DNA of 23,594 bases, taken from NCBI GenBank assembly GCA_946482495.1, contig CAMLRV010000012.1, forward strand, positions 1 to 23,594, given 5' to 3'. The notes beneath the pieces were generated by a model that was not told the DNA's origin, searched no databases, and worked only from the letters and a program-made list of their open reading frames with translations. Within the stretch, counting starts at the first letter, position 1; each line of letters begins with the position of its first letter. The position numbers and the translations under genes were made by a program. The stretch comes from an uncultured Flavobacteriia bacterium (GTDB taxonomy: Bacteria > Bacteroidota > Bacteroidia > Flavobacteriales > Flavobacteriaceae). Below, piece after piece: positions 1-7,333 of the stretch.

Positions 1-714
1 GTTTTAAATCAATTGCTTAACACTTACGGAATCAATAGTATTTACCATAATAAGTTTAAAGAAATTTACTTAAACGAAAACGATGCGCTATTTGTTGATT
101 ATCATTCTTTATCGGAAACACAATGGCAACAAATTTTATTAGCTCAAAAAACGGATAATTTTTATCTGTATATCATGCAGCCAATTATTTCTAGTAATAT
201 CGAAAATTTACTAAATGAGAAAATTAAAATATTATTGAAACCATTTAAAATTGATGCTTTACAAAAAGAATTAAGTAATTTAAATAGTAATACCAATATA
301 GAAGTTGTTGAACCAGAAAATATTACCAATTTAGAAAATCCTAAAAAAATTAAAATTTTAATCGTAGAGGACAATAAGGTTAATATGCTTTTAACGAAAA
401 CGTTAATATCGAAACAATTTAAAAATGCGATGATTATTGAAGCGGAAAATGGGGAAGAAGCAGTACAAAAATATAGATTCCAAAGCCCGCATATTGTTTT
501 AATGGATATTCAAATGCCGGTTAAAAATGGTTATGAAGCTGCTGAAGAAATATTAGAAATCAACCCGAAAGCTATTATCATTGCATTAACAGCTGGAATA
601 TTTACGGGTGAAAGAGAAAAATGTTTAGAACTTGGAATGGTAGATTTCGTGGTAAAACCATTAGATAAAGAACTTTTTGATTCTAAACTTTTAAAATGGA
701 TTAAAACACTTTAA
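1..714 (+). CDS. C-terminal part of a response-regulator/hybrid histidine kinase (receiver domain)
   Basis: The frame is open from the first base, so the gene begins outside the window; the first TTG in frame (13) is not a convincing start. The last ~120 residues form a complete two-component receiver domain: acidic pair in ILIVEDN, phospho-acceptor Asp in VLMDIQMP, the conserved Thr in IALTA and the Lys in VVKPLD. The ~85 residues before it look like a second, degenerate receiver (LFVDYHSL followed by LLKPFKIDAL). Tandem C-terminal receivers are typical of hybrid sensor kinases, so a kinase core probably lies upstream, but a free-standing response regulator cannot be excluded. The protein ends right after the receiver, with no output domain. 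It ends 39 bp before the HMG-CoA reductase start, which has its own -7 box, so the two are probably separate units. Confidence 0.85.
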   Translation, partial: VLNQLLNTYGINSIYHNKFKEIYLNENDALFVDYHSLSETQWQQILLAQKTDNFYLYIMQPIISSNIENLLNEKIKILLKPFKIDALQKELSNLNSNTNIEVVEPENITNLENPKKIKILIVEDNKVNMLLTKTLISKQFKNAMIIEAENGEEAVQKYRFQSPHIVLMDIQMPVKNGYEAAEEILEINPKAIIIALTAGIFTGEREKCLELGMVDFVVKPLDKELFDSKLLKWIKTL

Positions 715-727
715 AATTAACTTTTAC

Positions 728-735
728 TACCTTTG
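728..735 (+). promoter_or_regulatory. -7 promoter box of mvaA (TAnnTTTG)
   Basis: TACCTTTG matches the Bacteroidetes -7 consensus and is followed by CA. It lies 18 nt before the ATG at 754 and overlaps the upstream in-frame TTG at 733, which argues against that TTG as a start. No clear -33 TTG element is visible. Confidence 0.6.
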
Positions 736-753
736 CAAATCAATACGAAACTA

Positions 754-2058
754 ATGACTCAAAATAAAGTAGGTTTTTCAAAACTAAGTAAAGAAGAAAA
801 AATAAATTGGATTGCAGAAAGACATTTTGTTAACCCAAAAGAAGCAATTAAAGTTTTACAACAATACTTAAATTCGGATGTAACACTTCAAAAATTACAT
901 GATGAATTTATTGAAAATACACTTACCAATTTCTATTTGCCTTTAGGAGTTGCGCCAAACTTTACAATCAACGGAAAAAATTACACAGTGCCAATGGCTA
1001 TTGAGGAAAGTTCTGTAGTGGCTGCCGCTAGTAAAGCTGCAAAATTTTGGGGCACTCGTGGCGGATTTAAAACGACTATATTAGGTACAGAAAAAATTGG
1101 TCAGGTTCATTTTACTTATGAAGGCGACAAACAAAAACTGACAGAATATTTCAACTTTGTAAAACCTTTTTTATTCTCAGAAACAGAAGATATTACCAAA
1201 AACATGCAAAAGCGTGGTGGTGGAATTTCAGATATTCAACTGATTGATAGAACTGAAGCATTAGAAAATTACTACCAATTACACGCAACTTTCCAAACGA
1301 AAGACAGCATGGGAGCCAATTTTATCAATTCGTGTTTGGAGCAATTTGCAAAAACGTTCAAAAATAAATCGGAAGAATTCGGAATTAATTCCATTCAAAT
1401 TGTGATGAGTATTTTGAGCAATTTTGTTCCCAATTGTGTGGTTCGCGCTGAGGTTTCTTGTCCTGTTTCTGAATTGAATGAAGATGCAACTATTTCAGCA
1501 AACGAATTCGCTCAAAAATTTTTAACGGCCGTTAAAATTGCAGAAGTAGAACCTTACAGAGCGGTAACGCACAATAAAGGAATCATGAACGGGATTGATG
1601 CAGTCGTATTAGCCACAGGGAACGATTTTCGCGCGATTGAAGCTGGAGCACATGCGTATGCGAGTAAAGATGGGAAATACACTAGTTTGTCTCACGCTAA
1701 AATTGAAAATGATATTTTTACCTTTTGGATTGATGTGCCTCTAGCTTTAGGAACGGTAGGCGGATTAACGAACTTACATCCATTAGTGAAATTTTCTTTA
1801 GAAATGTTAGGCAATCCATCTGCCACAGAATTAATGGAAATTGTAGCAGTTGCTGGTTTAGCTCAAAATTTCGCGGCATTACGTTCATTAACCACTTCTG
1901 GAATCCAACAAGGTCACATGAAAATGCACTTGAACAATATTTTAAATCAACATCAAGCGACTAAACAAGAAAAGCAATTAGTAATTGCCCATTTTGAAAG
2001 TAAAACAGCTTCTCATAATTTGGTAGTAGACTTTTTAGAAAGTTTAAGAACCAAGTAA
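754..2058 (+). CDS. mvaA: hydroxymethylglutaryl-CoA reductase, class II (degradative-type family)
   Basis: The 434-residue product interconverts HMG-CoA and mevalonate. Family signatures are clear: YLPLGVAPNF and PMAIEESSVVAAASKAAKF near residues 61-97 (catalytic Glu in the EE pair), the nucleotide-site motif DSMGAN at 184-189, NKGIMNGIDAVVLATGND at 274-291 (catalytic Lys275 and Asp291), GTVGG at 333-337 and the C-terminal catalytic His388 in QGHMKMH. The layout is that of the Pseudomonas mevalonii class II enzyme, and length is normal. In flavobacteria this class is generally taken to serve mevalonate synthesis, and the GHMP kinase downstream fits that. I chose ATG 754 over TTG 733 because the promoter -7 box overlaps the TTG. 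The cofactor (NADH or NADPH) cannot be read with certainty. Confidence 0.95.
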   Translation: MTQNKVGFSKLSKEEKINWIAERHFVNPKEAIKVLQQYLNSDVTLQKLHDEFIENTLTNFYLPLGVAPNFTINGKNYTVPMAIEESSVVAAASKAAKFWGTRGGFKTTILGTEKIGQVHFTYEGDKQKLTEYFNFVKPFLFSETEDITKNMQKRGGGISDIQLIDRTEALENYYQLHATFQTKDSMGANFINSCLEQFAKTFKNKSEEFGINSIQIVMSILSNFVPNCVVRAEVSCPVSELNEDATISANEFAQKFLTAVKIAEVEPYRAVTHNKGIMNGIDAVVLATGNDFRAIEAGAHAYASKDGKYTSLSHAKIENDIFTFWIDVPLALGTVGGLTNLHPLVKFSLEMLGNPSATELMEIVAVAGLAQNFAALRSLTTSGIQQGHMKMHLNNILNQHQATKQEKQLVIAHFESKTASHNLVVDFLESLRTK

Positions 2059-2205
2059 TCAGTGTTCAGTTTTTAGTGTTCAGTTTTTAATGTTCAGTAT
2101 TCAGGATGTCACACTGAGCGGAGTCCAAGTGCTTTTTAATAAAATCAAAAAATATAAACATTGCGAACTTAGCGTAAAACCTTGCGAGCTTTGCGGTTAA
2201 ACAAT
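2059..2205. repeat. intergenic repeat cluster between mvaA and the GHMP kinase
   Basis: No gene is visible here. The spacer is built of three repeat types. At 2061-2102 there are three tandem 14-bp units (AGTGTTCAGTTTTT twice exactly, then a diverged copy). At 2107-2131 lies a partly palindromic stretch containing CACTGAGCGGAGTCCAAGTG. At 2161-2202 lie two diverged 21-bp units each beginning TTGCGA and containing CTTnGCG. From memory, the second and third types resemble dispersed intergenic repeats common in Flavobacteriaceae. A promoter for the kinase is not obvious; the last repeat ends CTTTGCGG, which only partly resembles a -7 box. Confidence 0.75.
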
Positions 2206-3126
2206 ATGAAAAAAATATTCTACTCTAACGGAAAACTCTTAATCACTGGAGAATATCTAGTACTTAATGGCGCTAAATCTTTGGCGTTGCCTACAAAATT
2301 TGGGCAATCGTTAGTGGTTTCTCCAATTGTAGAAAAAAAAATCATTTGGAAAAGTTTGGATGCCGATAAAAGTATTTGGTTTGAAACAGAACTTACTTTC
2401 GAAGATATTATCACTTCTAAAGATTTTGAAGAAGAACATCCAATCAAACATACCTTAGTTGAAATTTTGCATCAAGCGAATCTTCAAAATCCAACTTTTT
2501 TAAATTCTGAAACTGGTTATATAATTGAAACCGAATTAACGTTTCCAAGAAATTGGGGTTTAGGAACATCATCCACTTTAATTAATAATATTGCGCAATG
2601 GTTGCAAATTGATGCTTTTGAGTTGTTACGAAAAAGTTTTGGTGGAAGCGGTTATGACATTGCTTGTGCACAAAATAATTCGGCCATTATTTATCAATTG
2701 AGTGAGGATGAAAAACCAATTGTTGAGGTGGTAAATTTTGATCCTAATTATTATAAAAATATCTATTTTGTGTATTTGAATCAAAAGCAAAATAGTCGTC
2801 GTGCGATTCAGAATTACATGAATAAGCAACAATTTTTAGAGAAAAAGACAGAAACCATTTCTGAAATTACACATCGCGTTTTACATTCCGAAAGTTTAGA
2901 AAATACCACGGATTTATTAGAACATCATGAAGTAATTTTAAGTAATATTTTAGAAATTGAAACTGTAAAAGAACGTTTGTTTTCCGATTTTAACGGTACG
3001 ATTAAAAGCTTAGGTGCTTGGGGTGGCGATTTTGTAATGGTGCTTTCTCAAGAAAATCCGACAAATTATTTTAAGTCAAAAGGTTTTGATACGATTTTGA
3101 CGTATGAGGAAATGATATTAATCTAA
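2206..3126 (+). CDS. GYDIA-type GHMP kinase, likely of the mevalonate pathway
   Basis: The 306-residue protein has the three GHMP-kinase signatures in divergent form: GKLLITGEYLVL at residues 9-20, the glycine-rich phosphate loop NWGLGTSSTLINN at 116-128 followed by GGSGYDIACA at 146-155, and a C-terminal GAWGGD at 270-275. The GGSGYDIA stretch defines a Bacteroidetes subfamily that NCBI names GYDIA family GHMP kinase (recalled, not searched). Its position after HMG-CoA reductase suggests it phosphorylates mevalonate or phosphomevalonate, but the substrate is inferred only from context. ATG 2206 was chosen; the in-frame TTG at 2182 lies in a repeat unit. The last 9 bp overlap the convergent SDR gene. 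The 147-bp gap leaves open whether it is co-transcribed with mvaA. Confidence 0.85.
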   Translation: MKKIFYSNGKLLITGEYLVLNGAKSLALPTKFGQSLVVSPIVEKKIIWKSLDADKSIWFETELTFEDIITSKDFEEEHPIKHTLVEILHQANLQNPTFLNSETGYIIETELTFPRNWGLGTSSTLINNIAQWLQIDAFELLRKSFGGSGYDIACAQNNSAIIYQLSEDEKPIVEVVNFDPNYYKNIYFVYLNQKQNSRRAIQNYMNKQQFLEKKTETISEITHRVLHSESLENTTDLLEHHEVILSNILEIETVKERLFSDFNGTIKSLGAWGGDFVMVLSQENPTNYFKSKGFDTILTYEEMILI

Positions 3127-3951
3127 TTTTGGATTTTTAAAATTATACCCCAAAACGTTTTTCAATTTTTCACAAGAAACTGTTTTTCCAATACTCGGTT
3201 CCGTTTCATTAAAAATGGGAATTGGTAAATTTAATGCTACAGCTTTTTGCGTGTAATATTCTTTTCTGGTTGGATGGTAAGGTGTAACTGAATTAAAAGT
3301 TTCATTCCATACATTGCCATGGTGAACTTTTTTCAGTATCTCACAAATAATTCCAATACAATCTTCTTGATGAATAAAATTAATAGGTGCAATCGGATTT
3401 ATTACATTGGTTTTACCTGAAATAAATTTTATCGGATTTCTATCTTCACCAATTAAGCCACCAAAACGGATAATTGTAGTTTCAAAATTTCTATTATTTC
3501 GAAAAATATTTTCTGCTTCAACCAATTGTTTGCCGCTTTCGGTATCAGGATGTAAACTTGTTTCTTCAGTAATTATCGGAATCAAATTAGAATCACCATA
3601 AACCGAAGTCGAACTCACAAAAATTACTTTTTCTATATTCGAATTTTCAATAAATGGAAGTAACGTTTTGATTTTATTCACAAACATTTTTCCAGCTGAA
3701 GTTTCAGTATCTTTTCGAATTCCAGGTGGAATATCTATAATTAAAATTTCTGAATCGTTTAAAAAATCGGAAATATTACCATTGATTTTATTTTCTGAAA
3801 GTGCAATTAAAAAAGGTTCAATTTGATGCGATTGCAAAAGATCTAATTTACTTTCAGAAGTAGTGGAACCTTTGATTTCAAAACCTGTTTCAATTAATTT
3901 TTTGGCTAATGGAAATCCTAACCAACCACAACCTAATATTGATACTTTCAT
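3118..3951 (-). CDS. atypical SDR-family NAD(P)-binding protein (YeeZ-like)
   Basis: This 277-residue Rossmann protein starts with a nucleotide-binding loop, ILGCGWLGFPLAKKL (GCGWLG at residues 7-12), and carries the extended-SDR strand FVSSTSVYGD at 111-120 and IIRFGGLIGEDRNP from 160. The usual catalytic YxxxK is not intact: at the Lys-bearing helix (ESGKQLVEAE, Lys141) the place of the Tyr is Thr137. This resembles the atypical SDR group that includes E. coli YeeZ. The substrate is unknown. It is the last gene of a tight minus-strand run (1 bp after the zinc-finger gene) and overlaps the convergent GHMP kinase gene by 9 bp at its 3' end. Confidence 0.8.
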   Translation of the reverse strand: MKVSILGCGWLGFPLAKKLIETGFEIKGSTTSESKLDLLQSHQIEPFLIALSENKINGNISDFLNDSEILIIDIPPGIRKDTETSAGKMFVNKIKTLLPFIENSNIEKVIFVSSTSVYGDSNLIPIITEETSLHPDTESGKQLVEAENIFRNNRNFETTIIRFGGLIGEDRNPIKFISGKTNVINPIAPINFIHQEDCIGIICEILKKVHHGNVWNETFNSVTPYHPTRKEYYTQKAVALNLPIPIFNETEPSIGKTVSCEKLKNVLGYNFKNPKLD

Positions 3952-3952
3952 A

Positions 3953-4294
3953 TTATTTTTTTACCAAAACATAACCTTCGTTTTCCACTGCCATATAACC
4001 TTGATCATACACAAAATAATACGTATTTCCCGTTTTTGTAGTGTAAATGGAAGTCATTAAATCGAAATCGAAACCTTTACTTATTAATTTATTTTTAGTG
4101 GTTTTGGTTTTTTCTTCTGGATTTAATTCGGTTAAAATTCTATAGTTTTTACGCAATTTGTTGTTGATGTTGCGCATTAAATTGGTATGGTCTTTATTTA
4201 TTTTATTGTTGTAGGCATTTCTGCAGCCGTCACTGCAAAACTTTTTGTCTTCTCTGCCAACAATTTTTTCACCACATTCTAAGCAGTTTTTCAT
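3953..4294 (-). CDS. small zinc-finger protein of unknown function
   Basis: The 113-residue protein opens with a four-cysteine zinc motif, CLEC at residues 4-7 and CSDGC at 20-24 (CxxC-12-CxxxC), like the short zinc-ribbon heads annotated as DUF2116-type domains. The middle (residues 30-65) is basic and Lys/Asn-rich, and the C-terminal part is predicted beta-rich (TGNTYYFVYDQGYMAVE). Its ATG overlaps the TGA of the YfiT-like gene (ATGA), which indicates translational coupling, and it ends 1 bp before the SDR start. I do not recognise a specific function. A nucleic-acid or protein-binding role is only a guess from the zinc motif. Confidence 0.7.
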   Translation of the reverse strand: MKNCLECGEKIVGREDKKFCSDGCRNAYNNKINKDHTNLMRNINNKLRKNYRILTELNPEEKTKTTKNKLISKGFDFDLMTSIYTTKTGNTYYFVYDQGYMAVENEGYVLVKK

Positions 4295-4833
4295 ATTTCA
4301 AATTCTCCTTTATATTCTAATGCTTGTTTTATATGTGCTAAATGATGCCTGCCATGCCAAGCATACAAGCCAGTCATTTCTTTAAGTGTAAATTTATTAT
4401 TTGCTTCTGGATGAAAATAAGTTTTTCCCCAAAGATTTTCGTCCATATTATTTAATAATAAATGCCATTTGTAATGAATGGCTTTTAAAATGTTTAAGGA
4501 ATAAGAAATATCATTGTCGTTTCCATCGCACAATTCGGCCCATAAATTTTCTGCGTATGGTTTTATGGTCGGATTTTCTTCTGTTAAAGCTAATTTTAAA
4601 CGAATCAAGGCATTACAATGACTATCAGATAAATGATGAATCACTTGCTTAATATTCCAGCCATTTGGTCTATAAATATAATTTAACTTTTCTTCAGAAA
4701 TGTCTTTTGTGAGGTGAGCTATTTTTTCTGGTAATTGCTCAATTTCAATAATCCAATTTTTCAATTGTTCATCTGAAATTTCTTGAGGAATTACGAATTG
4801 CCCTATGGGAAACTTTAAGTTTTCTAATGTCAT
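4291..4833 (-). CDS. YfiT-like DinB-superfamily metal-dependent protein (putative bacillithiol transferase)
   Basis: The 180-residue protein matches the YfiT/DinB_2 family: N-terminal LKFPIGQFVIP, then three metal-binding histidines placed as in Bacillus subtilis YfiT, in HHLSDSH (His67) and WHGRHHLAHI (His160 and His164). DinB-superfamily members include bacillithiol and mycothiol S-transferases, so transfer of bacillithiol to electrophiles, or a related hydrolase activity, is a reasonable inference but not proven. I chose ATG 4833; the longer upstream reading (to 4893) runs into the preceding gene. The start lies 1 bp after the stop of the DUF6265-like gene, and the stop overlaps the next start, so it sits in the middle of an operon. 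Confidence 0.85.
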   Translation of the reverse strand: MTLENLKFPIGQFVIPQEISDEQLKNWIIEIEQLPEKIAHLTKDISEEKLNYIYRPNGWNIKQVIHHLSDSHCNALIRLKLALTEENPTIKPYAENLWAELCDGNDNDISYSLNILKAIHYKWHLLLNNMDENLWGKTYFHPEANNKFTLKEMTGLYAWHGRHHLAHIKQALEYKGEFEI

Positions 4834-4834
4834 A

Positions 4835-5332
4835 CTACTTTGTAAAACTAAATTTGATTTCTTCTTTACTTTCTTCAAAATACACATACACATTCATGGC
4901 AGTGTCAGAAACCTTTTCATAAGTTAAACCATCGAAATAAATTCTGTTTTTTTCAATTTTAATAAACTTGAAGTCTTCACTAACTTCTCCAGTTTCCCAA
5001 GCTTTCATGTCGCCACCGAAATGCCTCATTTGTAATAAAATGGTTTTATCTTTTTCAATAATATGACCCAATTCGTAAAAATTTACTTTATTATCACTTA
5101 GCATTTTAAAGCAAAACATCATCGTATTTCCTCTTGGTTCGTCCCAATTTTCCTGGCAAATCCCGAATGGAGAAGTACCTTTCCAATTTCCGGCTAACCA
5201 TTTTACATCTTGTAAAGTAGCACTTGGAGAACCTTTTTCATCGTTATATTGTAAGGTATTTTGTGAAAAACCAATTGAAGTTGTGAAAAACACAAAAAGC
5301 AAAACTATTTTTTTGATTGTAGTAGTATTCAT
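4835..5332 (-). CDS. exported DUF6265-like protein
   Basis: The 165-residue protein has a signal peptide (MNTTTIKKIVLLFVFFTTSIGFSQ, cleavage expected near residue 24) and a single domain with the beta-rich, Trp-containing core DVKWLAGNWKG and QENWDEPRGNTMM that I associate with DUF6265 (a lipocalin-like or calycin-like fold is plausible). No catalytic residues are evident. It is the first gene of the four-gene minus-strand run. Upstream, TACATTTA at 5354-5361 (minus) is a one-mismatch -7 box, 21 nt before the ATG. The upstream extension to 5458 has no protein-like character, so ATG 5332 is preferred; it places the signal peptide at the N-terminus. Confidence 0.75.
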   Translation of the reverse strand: MNTTTIKKIVLLFVFFTTSIGFSQNTLQYNDEKGSPSATLQDVKWLAGNWKGTSPFGICQENWDEPRGNTMMFCFKMLSDNKVNFYELGHIIEKDKTILLQMRHFGGDMKAWETGEVSEDFKFIKIEKNRIYFDGLTYEKVSDTAMNVYVYFEESKEEIKFSFTK

Positions 5333-5570
5333 AATAGAGCTTTTAAATTCTAGTAAATGTACGAATTTTATTCCAATTACAAACGACAACAAATGCTTAC
5401 AACCGATATTAAATGAATAATAACCGAATAACCTTTTGAATTCGTCACATCTTTGCACTGTCGAAATGAAACAACATATTCAATTGCAAGTTCAAGAACA
5501 ATGAGAAGTTTCAATTTGATATAAAAGAATCAATTTTAATTATTAATAAACATTTAAATTTTTAAACGCC
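5333..5570. promoter_or_regulatory. divergent intergenic region with long ssb leader
   Basis: This 238-bp region separates the minus-strand run from ssb. CATCTTTG at 5448-5455 (followed by CA) is a one-mismatch -7 box for plus-strand transcription. If it is used, ssb has a leader of about 110 nt, much longer than the 12-15 nt inferred for neighbouring genes. A 12-codon ORF rich in Gln, ATG 5466 to TGA 5504, begins at the 5' end of that leader. The remainder is very AT-rich, and I see no known riboswitch. Confidence 0.4.
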
Positions 5571-5891
5571 ATGAAAAACAGAGTGCAATTAATCGGACAC
5601 GTAGGGCAGGAGCCAGAAGTTAAAACTGTAAACAACAAAAAAGTAGCCAACATTACTATTGCCACCAACGATTACTACAAAAATGACAAAGGTGAAAAAA
5701 TAGAACAAACCGAATGGCACCGAATTACCGCTTGGGGAAAAACAGCTGAAATTATCGAAAAATTTGTTACTAAAGGTAAAGAAATTGCTATTGAAGGAAA
5801 ACTAACACATCGTAGTTATGATGACAAAGACGGAGTGAAACGTTACGTCACAGAAGTTTTAGCTAATGAAGTTTTGCTTTTAAGTAAATAA
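5571..5891 (+). CDS. ssb: single-stranded DNA-binding protein, short form without acidic tail
   Basis: The 106-residue protein is almost entirely an OB-fold: NRVQLIGHVGQEPEVK at the N-terminus, ITIATND, the WHRITAWGKTAEI block and KGKEIAIEGKLTHRSYDDKDG. It binds single-stranded DNA, normally as a tetramer. Typical bacterial SSBs are 140-180 residues and end in an acidic peptide of the DDDIPF kind that recruits repair and replication partners. Here the protein stops at LLLSK right after the last strand, so the partner-binding tail is missing. No frameshift is apparent in the 15 bp before the terminator. It may be a second SSB rather than the housekeeping one. It is transcribed alone and ends at a strong terminator. 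Confidence 0.92.
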   Translation: MKNRVQLIGHVGQEPEVKTVNNKKVANITIATNDYYKNDKGEKIEQTEWHRITAWGKTAEIIEKFVTKGKEIAIEGKLTHRSYDDKDGVKRYVTEVLANEVLLLSK

Positions 5892-5903
5892 TTTTGTAAA
5901 CAG

Positions 5904-6595
<692 letters not shown>

Positions 6596-7279
6596 TTATA
6601 AAATTTCAAAGAGTTCTTTTAAGTCAGAAATCGCTCTAAAATTTTCGTGTTCAATTTCAAAATCAATTTTTTCGTATTCCCAAGTTGTGTGATATGGAAT
6701 GTGAATTCCAATTCCGCCAATATTCAAAACGGGTAAGACATCCGATTTTAATGAATTTCCAATCATGATAAAATCTTTAGGTTGACAGTCTAAACGATTT
6801 AACATTTTTTGATAATCTAAATCGGTTTTATCACTCATCACTTCAATATGGTGGAAATAATTTCCTAAACCCGAATCGTGTAATTTCCTATGTTGGTCTT
6901 TTAAATCGCCTTTTGTAGCTACCACTAACTTGTATTTGTCTTTCAGTTCTTCTAAAACTTCGGTAACATTCGGTAATAATTCGACAGGTTTTTGTAATAA
7001 ATCTTTACCGATGGCAATTATTTTTTCAATGATATTGCCATTAATTTGATGATTCGTTAATGCTAATGCCGATTCAATCATCGATAAGGTAAACGCTTTA
7101 ATTCCAAAACCATATAAAGGTAAATTCTTCACCTGATGATTTAAAATCAGTTGTAAAATTTCTTGTTTAGAAGCAAAATCTTGAAACAATTCGCAAAACT
7201 TTGCCTGAGCCTCATCAAAATAAGGTTCATTATGCCAAAGCGTATCGTCAGCGTCAAATGCGATTGTTTTTTTGTTCAT
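6596..7279 (-). CDS. HAD-family hydrolase (YjjG/phosphoglycolate phosphatase-like)
   Basis: The 227-residue protein carries all four HAD motifs: the nucleophile segment FDADDTLW (Asp9, Asp11, Thr13), motif II Thr122 in VVATKGD, motif III Lys151 in SDKTDLDY and motif IV MIGNSLKSD (Asp180). The long helical cap between residues 16 and 100 is of type C1. It is a phosphatase of small phosphorylated metabolites; the true substrate is not apparent. It lies between metG and the CAT-like gene on the same strand, 54 bp after metG across a large palindrome, and directly abuts the acetyltransferase start. No -7 box precedes it, so transcription probably comes from metG. Confidence 0.85.
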   Translation of the reverse strand: MNKKTIAFDADDTLWHNEPYFDEAQAKFCELFQDFASKQEILQLILNHQVKNLPLYGFGIKAFTLSMIESALALTNHQINGNIIEKIIAIGKDLLQKPVELLPNVTEVLEELKDKYKLVVATKGDLKDQHRKLHDSGLGNYFHHIEVMSDKTDLDYQKMLNRLDCQPKDFIMIGNSLKSDVLPVLNIGGIGIHIPYHTTWEYEKIDFEIEHENFRAISDLKELFEIL

Positions 7280-7295
7280 AATTTATTATAGTCTA

Positions 7296-7324
7296 CCCTT
7301 CGAGGGTTTTAAACCCTCGAAGGG
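7296..7324. repeat. perfect palindrome between metG and the HAD gene
   Basis: Two 14-bp perfect arms (CCCTTCGAGGGTTT and its complement) around a single T. Each half is also self-complementary (CCCT-TCG-AGGG), so the sequence can fold as one long hairpin or two small ones. There is no T-tract on either side, so it is more likely a REP-like dispersed element or an RNA-processing or attenuation site than a simple terminator. Confidence 0.8.
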
Positions 7325-7333
7325 ATTGAAATT

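Noticed and set aside
2061..2202. CRISPR-like array from the tandem repeats
   Set aside because: Units of 14-21 bp are joined without spacers and no cas genes are present.
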